A stretch of 64,000 nucleotides of DNA from Dryomyza anilis (GCA_951804985.1 OX638132.1:25458617-25522616); one strand, 5' to 3'. Positions 46,250-58,537 are shown, counted from the stretch's first letter. The notes: generated by a model not told the origin, from the sequence alone. Numbers and translations: made by a program.

Positions 46250-48372
46250 AGGGGAACATGATGTGAAGTGGGAAATGGGGTGATGTGGGAAATTGCAACT
46301 TGTGGGCCTGGTTTTGTACTTAGAAATATAAAAACAATTGTCAAATGTTTTTTTTTCATATGGTATAAACCTTTTCATCCAACGCTATAATCAAATTAAT
46401 ACCTTTTTATTGCATTTCGAGAACAAGTGAAAAAAATGATTTTGATAGTTTAGAGTGCTGTTGTTTGCTATCAAAATGTGTAAATTTTGGTCGGTTTGAA
46501 TTAAGAAGGTATATTTAAATTGATCAGATGTTGTATATCTATAAAAATATAAATGGGGTTTGCAAATAATTTGACAATTGCTTAAATGGTGCTAAGTTAT
46601 GATATATTTGCGATTTTGGGGTAAATACTCGCTGAAAAAAGGGCTCTCCCTTTCTTACAAACAAATCTTTTCTACACGGTTTTAAAATCCAGAAGGAATC
46701 AAGAAGTATACGGAGTGATATACAGCTAAGCCGAAAAATCCTTAATTTCAAGAAATGGATTTTCTTAGTAGTCAAAAAAGTAACTAAGTAGAATTATTCT
46801 TGAATTCAGTTATTAATTTCTTCGGTATCAAAAATGTTGTTGTTGTTTTCGTGCCAAATTTTAATGAACACGTGTTCGTATAGTTGTTGTTTTTTCGATC
46901 TTGCTTTGTCGCTATTATGTTTTGTTTTGCTTTGTCCGTCTGTCAGCGCCATCTCTTTGTTCGTGTGTCTATCTGTCGATATGTTGAAAGTAACTAAAAG
47001 CAAATATTTCGAAGCTAACACAAAAAAATATATATTTTAGGTAATATATTGCTTATCTTCTTCTTTAAATACTTTATCTAATTGAATTGATTATTTGATT
47101 TTTTTTGTATTATTATTTAATTTAATTGAATTTATGTATATTATTATGAAACTGTTTACTTACCTTATACACTTTCTCCTCTACAGCTGCCTCTACTGTT
47201 GGTTATGTGCAAACCTTCCGAACGTTACCCATAAACGTTGTATAGTGTATTTAGATAACAATTGAATGAAATCAACTTGGTATTTATGCGAAATTGAATC
47301 CCAATTTATGTTTACGAACTGAAACCAAACCATATATCTTTAACATTCATACATACACAGACGCTTGCTTGTCTGGCTGTGCTTTGTTGTTCTATTCGTG
47401 AAAAAAACACTTGCAAACATTGTTTATCATGCCATTTTTTTGATACCTAAGAAAAAAACATCTGGCATCAAGACAAATTGTACTTAGCTACTTTTTTGAT
47501 ACTTAAGAACTTAATGTCTGAATATCTAGAAAAATTTGGCTTAGTTACTTTCAACAAACAGACAGGCAAACTAACAAACAGATGGCGATCTCGTAAAACA
47601 AAGCATACGAGCGAATATTACAGACAGAGCAATATCGATGAAAACAATAACAATACATGAACACGTGTTCATGTAGAACAGCAACAATTTTGCGTGTTCT
47701 TTTTGGTTTTTAATAATCAATACATTAACTTCTGAAAATCCAGTTGAATAAAGTTTGTTTACTTTTTTTGACAACAAAGTAATTTGCTTCCTTGATATCC
47801 AGATGAGAAATTCTTGAATTTGAGTAGTATTTTATCGATATTAGTAAAATTCTACTATTTTTCTTTCTAACCGAATTCTTCTCGAGTATTAGAATTTTAT
47901 TTCTCTCCGTGTAACCGTGTAGGAAACACTTTCTTGGGTAAAGTGGGAAACATAAATTTTGCAATTTTAGTGAACATATTGTGTTATATGAATTATTTAA
48001 TTGGTTTAGTTAAGAAAAAACTTCAACCTCTAAAAAGAGCAAAAAATAAAGAAGAATTTTGTACAATTTGCTTAAATGAAATTCCGAAGAATTAATTTAT
48101 ACAATTCAGTGAACTGCCATTTCTGCAAATGGCCTGTATACTTGAAATATAAGTATCCTTAAAAGAGACCATTAAAATGATTTTTATTTATTTTCTGTAT
48201 TAAAAAAAATATATATATTTTTCTACAGTAAAAGTTGCAATAACTCTCGAATATATTTGTAACTTTGATTTCTAAAATGGCATCAGTTCTATTATATTGA
48301 ATCTAGTAAAATATTATTCAAATGTACTTTTTTTGGAAGAAATTCAAAACGTACCCCACTTTACTCCCCTAC
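46250..48372 (+). mobile_element. GTAAAGTGGGAAAC family TIR element, copy Y3, split by an insertion
   Basis: The left end is GGGGAACATGATGTGAAGTGGG after TA; the right end is CCCCACTTTACTCCCC before TA, inverse repeats of each other. The left part (46250-46620) aligns in order with Y1. The match breaks after GATTTTGGGG and resumes at 47922 with GGAAACACTTTCTTGGGTAAAGTGGGAAAC, the same words Y1 has without a gap. Without the insertion the element is about 0.8 kb. It has no coding capacity. Confidence 0.8.
46673..47921. mobile_element. Short-TIR non-autonomous element, copy 2, inserted in Y3
   Basis: TACACGGTT at 46673-46681 is matched by AACCGTGTA at 47913-47921. The interior has two inverted GAACACGTGTTC palindromes (about 46867 and 47659; the second extends to CATGAACACGTGTTCATG). 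Each is followed or preceded by related AAGTAACTAAG/CTTAGTTACTTTCAAC words, so the element is partly folded back on itself. The arms match the element at 3756-4473. About 52 bases between the Y3 break and 46673 are unexplained. Confidence 0.6.
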
Positions 48373-48793
48373 CTATTATATAGCACCTATTTAAAAACTG
48401 TCAGCATAGTTGGGTGACAATGGACATTTATAATTATAAAGATTTGATGACCAAATTGAATATGTCTTTTCACTTTTAGTGTTGGGTATAAAAAATGACG
48501 GTTCGATTTGTGAATTCCCGATTCTTTACAAAAACATTGTGTTCTGTGTATATGTAAAATTCCACTGTTTCTTCATAAATGAACATCTTAAATACTTTTA
48601 AAGTCTTAGCAGACTTAGTGCTTTGTACTCGGAAAACAATATTTGCAAATATTGTGCTTTAAAAGGTACTATTTATAAAAATAAAACACATTTGTCGCCC
48701 CCTGCTATGCACCGTCTTCCACTTCATAAAAAGTGCGCGAAATGAAAATCGGTGATTAGAAAATTCATATAATTTCGCAAACGATTTACAAGT

Positions 48794-49340
48794 TTAATGG
48801 ATTCTTAGGGGCGGCTGGCTGAGATTAAGACCGAAGTCAATCATATGTTGGCGCTGGAGTTGCAAACGTACCCAAAGAAGTCCTCTAGTCGTAGACTCGA
48901 AGTCACTGACTTCCGCCCGTTTGTGTTGCGGCGCGCCGTTGGTGATGCGAGTGAGTGATGGAATGGCATGCGATGCAATGCAATGGTAAGGCATGACTTG
49001 AGTAGGTACTTGGTATGGCATGTGTGGTACTGTGTGTGGGTGCATTTAAACAGCACTATAACGAAAATAATACTTATAGCCTAGGCTAAAATGTGTGGAA
49101 AAACTGTTATTAAATCAAAAACAAGGTGGCGAAGAGGCTCTTGACGCTGAACAATTCGGACAGCTGGGTGTTAACGATATACTCTATGCAGAGAGGTTCT
49201 TGAGTAATTTGCGCGATGTTGTATCGAGAAAAAACAAAATTTTTCAACAAAGCGCATTTCAAGGACGCACATTTATGGTCACAAAAATGAAAGTTATATC
49301 TAACGAACCCTTTTCTGTTGGACCTAAAACTGACAAATAA
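48794..49340 (+). pseudogene. Unidentified broken coding sequence (possible retrocopy or relic gene)
   Basis: Two adjacent stretches look like real protein. From ATG at about 48798 there is an early TAG at codon 4, then GRLAEIKTEVNHMLALELQ and RRLEVTDFRPFVLRRAVG before a TGA near 48957. A second frame, open from 49080 (no ATG; GTG at 49095), gives EALDAEQFGQLGVNDILYAE, RFLSNLRDVVSRKNKIFQQS and FMVTKMKVISNEPFSVGPKT before TAA. Composition is balanced (charged, amphipathic, helix-like) and unlike the repeat-derived frames elsewhere. Two AATAAA signals and an A-rich run follow within 90 bases, consistent with a retrocopy. I do not recognise the protein. A GTGAGT donor at 48953 and TATAG acceptor at 49079 are present but do not join the frames. 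Confidence 0.45.
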
Positions 49341-50435
49341 ATTTCAGTTGGTTGCAAATAAATTTCAGTTTATGCAGACAATAACTAGAAAAATATAGAA
49401 AAAGCACAAAAATAAAAAAAAACAGTCTTTTAAAGTAACTGTAATGCTGTCTGCAGGTCAGGTCAAGCCAGCCACATATCTGCTCAAGGCGCTTGAGCAA
49501 CTTGAGCCGTGCTTTTAAAAACCTCTCAGCCGCTTGAGGCTGCGCAAATACTACCGCAACTCACAAGGGACCCTTCTAAATATTTGTGCGCTACCATTCG
49601 TCGTCAGCGCAATCAGCATTTTCAGTTAAAATTTATAAAATAAAATAAAAAACACAAAACTTATATAAGTCAGGGCACTCGTCTCAAAGCAGTCTACGCT
49701 ACCCTATTTTTTTTTTTTTTATTAACACTCAGTCGAGCAACAGTTGCCGTTCCCTGAATTGTTGCAACACTTTTTATGGGGTTTTGCGGCCTGCCGCTTA
49801 TACGATTCTAAATTTTGCTGCCCCGAAAAACATACGTTTTGTGACTTTGTGCGAGCTTTGCTACTTTGAGCCGCTTATAAATTTGCCAAATTTAAGCTTT
49901 AAGTGTTTTCTTTTTTTCATTTTGTGTCTTTTGCCAAAATTCGTTTTTTAGGCTTTTGTACATTTTTTTTTTGTCTGTGCCTGTCAAATTTAATTTATCA
50001 TCCCGCTGTGATCTGACATTTCTTGTTGTTGTTCAAATTGTACATACAGTTTGTTGTAAATTTACGTTGTGTTTTTTGTAATTCATATATATTGTTGCTA
50101 CATTTGTTGAAACATTTTAATTCGCGGCCTTTTCTTGTTTATTGATTCGTTAATTGGCACCTTGATCGAAAGTTTTTATTTTATATTTTAATTAATGCAA
50201 ATTAAAAATAGTATTGTTTATTGGAAACTCCATTAAAAACACGTTGTCGATAATTCGATAAAATAATGATATTTTTTTGATTTGAAACTTATAACATTTT
50301 AAATGTGAATTCCTTAGAGTTTCGGTTCATAAATTGAACTATATTACTATATTAATTTGATATCTATAATGTCAAAAACAGCAATATCGTTCTAGAATCT
50401 AGATGAAAGCCATCTTTCCAAATCCCTACACATTG

Positions 50436-52607
50436 CATACACCCAAAAAATTATGTAGTCAAATTAATTAAACAAGTCAAAACGTGCATTTCAAAAAAAA
50501 TGGTAATTTCAAAATTTTATTAAATCTTCATCATGTTTTTGAATTTGTCCTTGAAATATAGATGAATTCAAAATGTATCATACAATGAAAATTAGATTAA
50601 AACAATTCGGTAATAATCCGGTTGTTTTTGTAGGGCTTTTCTGAAAGTCCATATAAAAATCCATGATGCCTTTTTTTGATTTTTGAAAAACAAGTCCCTG
50701 AAAATTTAAAGGACTATTCAAAATAACTACAAAAATGAATGTCCCAAAACACGAATTCAAATAAAGCATTCAATGAAATTTCCCAAAACGTGGATTCAAA
50801 AAAAAGTGTAATAACCCGGTTGATTTTGAAAAAAAGGTTTTTCTGAAAGTCTGTATAAAACTCCTTGATGACTTTTTTTTAATTTTGAAAAACAAGTCCC
50901 TAAATAAATTTAAAGGTCAATTCAAAATAACTAAAAACATGAAATGTCTCAAAATTGCAAATTTGTTAGATTTCAAAAATTTAAAGCCCAATGGTTCATA
51001 ACATTTTTGATTTTTGAAAAACATATACTTGACAAATTTAAAATACAATTCAAAATAACACATTCAATGAAATGTTCAAAAACTCATATTCAAATAAGTC
51101 GTTAATGAACTGGTGGATTTCAAACATTTTAGGCATCTCTGAAAGGCTTAACAAATCTCTTTATCAATTAATTTTAGATTTGTTAAGGTTTTGATCAATA
51201 TTACTAACTTTTTTTCCATTTTTTCTACTTTCTTAAATATGAATTGATCTATTTTTTAAGGTGAAACAATACATGGTTTTTAATACTTTTATATAATTAT
51301 TTTTGTATGAAAAACCAGAGGTCAGAGATAAAGGTTAACCTTTTCGGAGGTTAACAAAAAATTTTGTTCTGAGAGAAACCTTAATTTTTGAAAATTTTCT
51401 GATTCGGTCTGAAAAAAACATTTATTTTTGAAAAATATCGGTTGTGGTTGAATAGCGAGAGATATAAAAGTTAACAAAATATATCTGTCATACACCCAAA
51501 AAATTATGTAGTCAAATTAATTAAACAAGTCAAAACGTGCATTTCAAAAAAAATGGTAATTTCAAAATTTTATTAAATCTTCATCATGTTTTTGAATTTG
51601 TCCTTGAAATATAGATGAATTCAAAATGTATCATACAATGAAAATTAGATTAAAACAATTCGGTAATAATCCGGTTGTTTTTGTAGGGCTTTTCTGAAAG
51701 TCCATATAAAAATCCATGATGCCTTTTTTTGATTTTTGAAAAACAAGTCCCTGAAAATTTAAAGGACTATTCAAAATAACTACAAAAATGAATGTCCCAA
51801 AACACGAATTCAAATAAAGCATTCAATGAAATTTCCCAAAACGTGGATTCAAAAAAAAGTGTAATAACCCGGTTGATTTTGAAAAAAAGGTTTTTCTGAA
51901 AGTCTGTATAAAACTCCTTGATGACTTTTTTTTAATTTTGAAAAACAAGTCCCTAAATAAATTTAAAGGTCAATTCAAAATAACTAAAAACATGAAATGT
52001 CTCAAAATTGCAAATTTGTTAGATTTCAAAAATTTAAAGCCCAATGGTTCATAACATTTTTGATTTTTGAAAAACATATACTTGACAAATTTAAAATACA
52101 ATTCAAAATAACACATTCAATGAAATGTTCAAAAACTCATATTCAAATAAGTCGTTAATGAACTGGTGGATTTCAAACATTTTAGGCATCTCTGAAAGGC
52201 TTAACAAATCTCTTTATCAATTAATTTTAGATTTGTTAAGGTTTTGATCAATATTACTAACTTTTTTTCCATTTTTTCTACTTTCTTAAATATGAATTGA
52301 TCTATTTTTTACGGTGAAACAATACATGGTTTTTAATACTTTTATATAATTATTTTTGTATGAAAAACCAGAGGTCAGAGATAAAGGTTAACCTTTTCGG
52401 AGGTTCCTGAATAACTCTCACTAATTAACATTTATTGAATAAATCAATGAAAAAAAAAAATTAAAAAAACAAAAAAAAATGTTCTGAGATAAACCTTAAT
52501 TTTTGAAAAATTTCCGACTCGGTCTGAAAAAAACATTTATTTTTGAAAAATATCGGTTGTGGTTGAATAGCGAGAGATATAAAGGTTAACAAAATATATC
52601 TGTCATT
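50436..52607 (+). repeat. Tandem duplication, 1,053-bp unit
   Basis: Copy 1 is 50436-51488 and copy 2 is 51489-52607; both start CATACACCCAAAAAATTATG. Over the first ~910 bases I saw a single difference (TTTTAAGGTG against TTTTACGGTG). After CCTTTTCGGAGGTT copy 2 carries about 65 extra bases, then both resume with TGTTCTGAGA and end AATATATCTGTCAT. Identical 63-codon minus-strand frames occur in both (50578-50769 and 51631-51822) and are not convincing genes. The duplication is very young or an assembly artefact. Confidence 0.95.
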
Positions 52608-53576
52608 AGTAATTTTTGAGAAGCTGAGAACCAAAGACTTTTATTTTTTAATTTTAAAGTTTATCTCAACCAAAGTCATTATTGATTTAAAAAAAAAACA
52701 AATAGAAATAAAGTATAATAGTTTTTTCTGATCTTTGTGAAAAACTACTACAGAAATTGACTGCTTTTCTATACAACATTTATTTAATAGTCCCAGAATA
52801 TATCGAACAATTACTACATATGCCTTTATTTTTACAATTTTGCTTTTTATTTTATTTTTGCAAATATTAATATTATGAGAAAATCACTCGTTCACACACT
52901 CAGAAAAAAGTACTATACAATTAATAGTTTTGTTGCTATTAAAATAAGTAAATACGATAAATTATTATTTTAAAGGGTAAATACCATTTAATACTACAAA
53001 ATACTATTAAATACTATTAAATTGTTTTTGTGTTTATATGTAAATATTATTATTTTGCATAATACTTGTTATTGAATCAATAATTGTCCTATTGATTTTA
53101 ATAGTATTTTTTTTACTGGGTGCAGTTAAATTTTTCTTTTATATTTTGCTATTTAAGCGATTCGTTCAGATGCTTGTGTTTCGTTTGTGACTTTCGTTGT
53201 ACACTTTAACAGTACAATCTTCAAATAATAAAAAAATGCAGATACAATGCATTTAGTAGTTTTCTGTAATATAAAGAGGAATCTGGATGTAACCATTGTG
53301 TAGTAAATACAGCTCTGTAGTAAAATCTTGATAATAAATACAAATGTATTTAAATAGTAGAAAATGTAGTACATCCACATTTATTCAAACAAATACATAA
53401 ATGTAGTAAACTTAACTGCATTAATTTTCTCGGTGTAGTATTATCGATGAAAAACATCATGTGTTTCAAAATAAAACAGTCAACATTTTCAACCCATAAT
53501 ATTCCTTAAAAAAATCAATGTTTGCAAAGCAATTTTTTAAATATTTCTTATTTCTTAACTCTTATATTTTAAAAAA

Positions 53577-54307
53577 TCTAACCAGTTGGGAAGGTTAGAT
53601 CACATGGGAAATTTTAAAGTAGGTGTAATTATGATAGTTAGGATTATCAAAATTATAGTCGGTCTAAGCCGACTATAAATACCCTACACATATGTGTGGT
53701 TACCATTCAAAGTGATATATAGGTCACCAGGGTATACGAATTCTGAAAATAACTACAAAAATTCAATCGCTGAAGAATTTCCATTCATTTGATACCCATA
53801 TTTACAAATGGGTAGGTGTACCGAATTTCGATTTTTTTATTGTGAACCACAAGTCTTTTCGCTGGAAAACTTTATTATCATGTATTTGAGCATGATGTCA
53901 ATATATATTTGACCAAAAAAGTTTAACTAAGCACGTATACATAAAAATTGATCTTTATATGTACATTTTATATGAGGTTTTTGAACATAAGTGGTCGGAT
54001 CATAGGTCTAAATGGACCGATCTCGCCAATTTTTTCGCACATACAGCGTAGGTATATTTGTAATCAAAGTTATAAGTTTTATTTATCTAGCTCTTCAATT
54101 TTAAAAGTAGTAGGGATTTCAACAGACGGACAGACGGACAGACAGACAGACAGACGGACAGACAGACGGACATCGCTAAATCGACTCAGGAGATCATGCT
54201 GATCAAGAATATATATACTTTTCCATACCGGAGATGCTTCCTTCTGGGTGTTACAAACGGCGTACCACACTGAATATACCCTTTCACTCTTAGTGTAGGG
54301 TATAAAA
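53577..54307 (-). mobile_element. DINE-1/INE-1-like repeat (Helitron-related), copy 2, inverted
   Basis: This is the reverse complement of the copy at 5022-5703, from TCTAACCAGTTGGG to TAGTGTAGGGTATAAAA. It includes the hairpin TATAGTCGG-TCTAAG-CCGACTATA (53654-53677) and the GATCAAGAATATATATACTT core. Its GACGGACAGACAGACA run (54122-54170) is longer than in copy 1, a local microsatellite expansion. The frames 53948-54202 (+) and 54079-54270 (-) are products of this repeat. Confidence 0.75.
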
Positions 54308-57300
54308 GTCTTAGCACAATGTAACGATTAAAATTATAAATTACAACAAATCAATGCCCACCAAACCAAAAGATATTTTTACGATATCGAAACGATATCG
54401 TAAACATTTAATTACTCACTCAATTTAACATATTCCGCGTATCAAAAACAATCTAACAACTTTATTTTTACAGTCTTTTTTGTTTTTTTTTTTCAATTCT
54501 GGAGACTCACTACACTGTCAGGTGTTAATCTATATTTTATGGTATTTTCATCACAAACAAAAATATTTCATTTGCCACAACAAGCGACGACCTTTGGCAT
54601 TTGCTTCCGCTGTGGCCCCGCCAAACTACAGTCGCAATCTTTGGACTGGTCCTTGCAAAAGGAAAGGACCAGGCCATCATTTTAAAGATGGCTTTTTGCA
54701 TATATCAAAAATATATTTGCATCAACTACAAAAACTACCTAGGTTATACTTGGACAAGACTACAACAACAAACAGGCATCAATCTTGAATCAACTGCTAT
54801 TGTATATGTTGTTGCAGCAATTGCTGCTGCCTTTCTGCCAGCCAGCCTGACTGCCTGCCACTAATGATATGGCTTCATCGGAAACAACTCTATTAAAAAA
54901 TAGCAATTCTTTGATTTCGCGTTGCCAACTTCATTTATTTCGATATCTTCGAGTGAGTTCCTTGGAAAAGCGCAGTCATCACTTTACCACTTGCTGTGGA
55001 TCTGACTGTGATTTAAATGGCTTTTGTTGCTGCTGCTGTTAGTAGGATGCCTGTTGCTGTTGTTGTTGCTAACTTTTTGGTTTTAGTAGACTTTTTGTAG
55101 TTATTGTTGTTGCATATATGCACCTGAGATTGATCTATATTCGTGACGGAATTAACTACTAGAGTTTTTTTTTGTTTCGTAGGTCTACCGAGTGCCGATT
55201 TTCCAACAACAAGTGGTATTTAATGACAAACATAATGATAATTTAGAAATGTTTAATAATATTCTAAGAGGCAGCGGCAATAAAATTCATTTACATCTGT
55301 ATTAAGAAAACTAAATTCTGAATATTGAGTTAATGTTGAAAAAAAAGTCTGCTGTAAACAAAAGTCAGCAATATTTTTTACCGCGCTGTTGCTCGCCGAA
55401 GAAAAATTTAATGAACTCACATATACAATTTAATGGTTATTCAGAAAAAATTACGCAAAAAGGTCAAATATTTTCGCAAAATATGTCAAAGCACAAAATG
55501 TAACACGAGTCAGAAAAAGAAATATTTGATTTTTGCTCAAAAAATGTTTTCGAATGCAAACGAGTTACTCTGATACCACTTACATCTCGACAATCATTTC
55601 GAAGGATTGATCGAGCCTTTCAGAATTTAGAGCAATTTCTTTAAATAAAAAAATTTATACGAGAAAATACGCGATTAATACAAATAATTTGATTCCTGTC
55701 CACTTGGGACACGGGCGACTTCGCTGTTGCTGCTAGGTGGAGAGGTAGGCTGCTGCTGTCTGTTGCGGTCTGCTACCGACTAAATTATCTCTTCGAGACA
55801 AATGTATACTTTAAATAAAAACGTGTGATTATTTTAGTTTTAAGTTCAAACATTATAATAGTTATTTTTAAGTTAGTTTTTAGTTTTAAGTTATTATACG
55901 AGATAAAAAAGCGAACGTTGTGCTGCTGCAGAGGTTAAAAATTAAGTGAAGTGAACCACGAGGCAAATGTCACCTTTTGACGTTTGTTCTTTCGCTCATC
56001 TATGCGAGTGTATGCGTGCGCCTGTCATGCGTTGTAGACTTTTTGCGCAGAGTTGCCAACAGCGTTAATAATTCGCCTTAAGTGGGTTTAATGCGGCATT
56101 CACATCAGTTGATGTTATAGAAATTCACGTTTACGTCACTTTTTTGATTATTCGCTATATTTTCGTCATTTATCACAACAAGATAAATAAGTATAACGTT
56201 AAACTATATAATACCGACATTTCAAGCATTTATCTCTTTTAACAATGCCAGGGTTGTACCACATTTCCAATTCTACCCATAATGGTAATTGGGTCATTGC
56301 CGAATATTCTCTATATGAAATTGGTTCTTTGCCACAATATTTCTAGTAAGAAATTATAACACCAGGGTTTCAAAATAAAATTGCTTTTGATTTTGAAAAT
56401 AGTGGGGCGTATACGTAACAGTGATTTGAAAAATATTTTTAACTTTTCTAAGTTAAATGTATTTTCTTTTTTTAAATTGTTATTTTTATTGGATTGCGTG
56501 ATTATAAATCTTATATAAACCATTAGTTTCATTAAAATTTGTTAATTAGTTACAGAGATATAAATAATAATCTAATAAATGTTTCGATTCACATAACTTT
56601 GTTGAGAACTAAGTACACAGTTATTCTTTACTTTTCGATCACTATCTATCCAACCAAATTTCATCAAAATCGGAAGACATCGTGCCAAGATTGATATTTC
56701 TGACGTGGAATGACCGAATTAAAAGCTAACTAAGATCAAAGTTTCGTCCACTAATCTCTTAATCCACAAAAGTTTTTGACTAACATTTTTCGTATTGCAA
56801 CATATAATACACATACATATTTTCTGATTCCACCCATTTTTATACTATCGCCAGATACAAGTTATAGGAACTTTCATATATAAAAGTGTCTCTCTCCCTT
56901 TTCCAAGTCCACCCATTTATCACAACTTTAAGGTGCATCTATCGTCTAATTGTATCCAAAATACTTTCAATTTATTTCGTTTACAACAAAACTGCCGGAT
57001 TTATGGGACGAAAAAGTGCCTTCTGACCCATAATGTATCATTACAAACATTTTCATAAAATAACTGCTTTTTTCAAAATAAGTGTTATATGATTCTAAAA
57101 TAGCAAATATAGACAGAAAAAATTACTCCAATAACATAATGAGCGTATTCACAGTTTCATGGTATTCGGCAAATAAACTGTGAGCGCCATTTTTCTGCTT
57201 GTTCAAATATTTCTTCTAATAAATGCAGCTGATTCTTATAAAATTTTCAAAATATCATAAATATTCCTCGATTTGAAAAGAAAGAGAAATAAATTAACAT

Positions 57301-58447
57301 TTTATGTGCACTTTTTAATATTCAATTTTTGTTCCTTTCACATATTACGACACCAATAACATGTCTCAGGGCTACTCTTAAATACAACACTTGTGGTATT
57401 TCACTTTTATAAGGGATGCAACAACAAATTGACGTTTCTGTGTTATTGTATCGTATATATTAGTATATGGAAATATACCATATAGTTATAGTACGAATAC
57501 CATACTAAAATACGACGAACTTTGAATACGCTTAATGTTTATAATAGTATTTTATACATTGTAGCAAACAACACATATGTTTTAATAAACTTGCAGCGAA
57601 TTATTTAAATATTATACAAATGCAAATAGTTACAAAATGTCTGCCACAAGAGTATTGAACATTTTCATATATACAATGGACTCACAGAAATACTTCCTGA
57701 CTTTTGGTATAAAGCAGCAAAATTATTAATTTATTTTGACATTTGGATAGCATATAAAACGTCTTGCGCTCGAATTATACTTACTCTGATGTCTCGAAAT
57801 CTCAAGTCGTTGTACAAGGTTACCGTCAAAGGCCATGGATACTGCTTCTTTCTAAAATAATTAATAGGTCATTTGGTTCTTTTTACTCTACGAATACTAA
57901 TGGAGTACATTTTCCAAGTATTACACAACTTTTCACATATCACATTTTTAGATGTTTATATGACGTTTGCTACAATTAAACAAACGTTTGCTATAATTAA
58001 ACAACGTATCTTTGAAACATGTTTGCGACCAATAATTTTTTTATTTGTCGTGCTGGAAAGATGTTTGTTTAACAAAGATCTAAGTTATTTGCAAGTAAAT
58101 ATATTTCTGGTAAACATATTTTCTTTCTTATTGTGTATAAAGTTTGACACTTGTCATTTTGTTTTGCTATCTACATATTCTTTTGCTCACTTTAATATAC
58201 TCTTTTGATTTCAGTTTTATCTTGTGTTCCCACGTTTCCATTATTACATTTTCGACCTCAATACTTGTTTGCTTTTTCGATATTTAAGCGCATTTGAGGC
58301 AAAAGTGGATCGGGTTGAAAGTATCTTTTACAGCTTTGAATGTTTTTTTTGTATTTTAATAATAAAATGGCAAATATACATTTCAATTTTTGTTTTTTTT
58401 TGTCAGTTTATAATATTTCCAATTAATATTTTTTTTTTTATTTTCAG

Positions 58448-58537
58448 GCACTCTCAGGTTTTCTTATGATGCTCACACAGAATGGCAAACTGCTTTATAT
58501 ATCGGATAATGCGGCGGAATACTTGGGACATTCAATG
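58448..58537 (+). CDS. dysf: dysfusion, first PAS-A exon
   Basis: The exon is 90 bases, 30 codons, phase 0 at both ends, bounded by TTTTCAG and GTTTGTTG (a weaker but valid GT donor). The product contains [20 protein letters not shown] then [10 protein letters not shown], the start of the PAS-A fold: a hydrophobic first strand, the NGK turn, the LLYIS second strand and the helix E-LGHS. Human NPAS4 has the closely similar ALPGFLLVFT-EGKLLYLSE...EHLGHSM at this place, and this conservation makes the assignment firm. PAS-A supports dimerisation with Tango and target choice. The next residues of the domain (the QGDSIYD block in the family) are not in the window. Confidence 0.95.

Larger units (their letters stand above)
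45352..58447 (+). other. dysf: dysf intron between linker and PAS-A exons (13,096 bp)
   Basis: The intron begins GTGAGTT and ends TTTTCAG, phase 0. Its named repeats are listed separately. I see only unremarkable AT-rich sequence in about 45360-46245, 49400-50430, 52610-53570, 54310-54480 and 56550-58440. The region 54560-54860 and the region 55680-56130 are less AT-rich and non-repetitive. They include a 9-bp stem hairpin CTGGTCCTT...AAGGACCAG (54646-54672) and a CTGCTGCTG patch near 55750. These could be conserved non-coding sequence, which only comparison with other flies could show. Confidence 0.9.

Noticed and set aside
54480..54864. A possible gene from two overlapping plus-strand frames (102 and 87 codons)
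   Set aside because: Neither peptide contains a motif I recognise, and the overlapping frames compete. The region may be conserved non-coding sequence.
57764..58469. Plus-strand frames just upstream of the PAS-A exon as extra dysf exons
   Set aside because: They are rich in Phe/Tyr from AT-rich sequence, and the linker exon already joins in perfect phase to the PAS-A exon at 58448.
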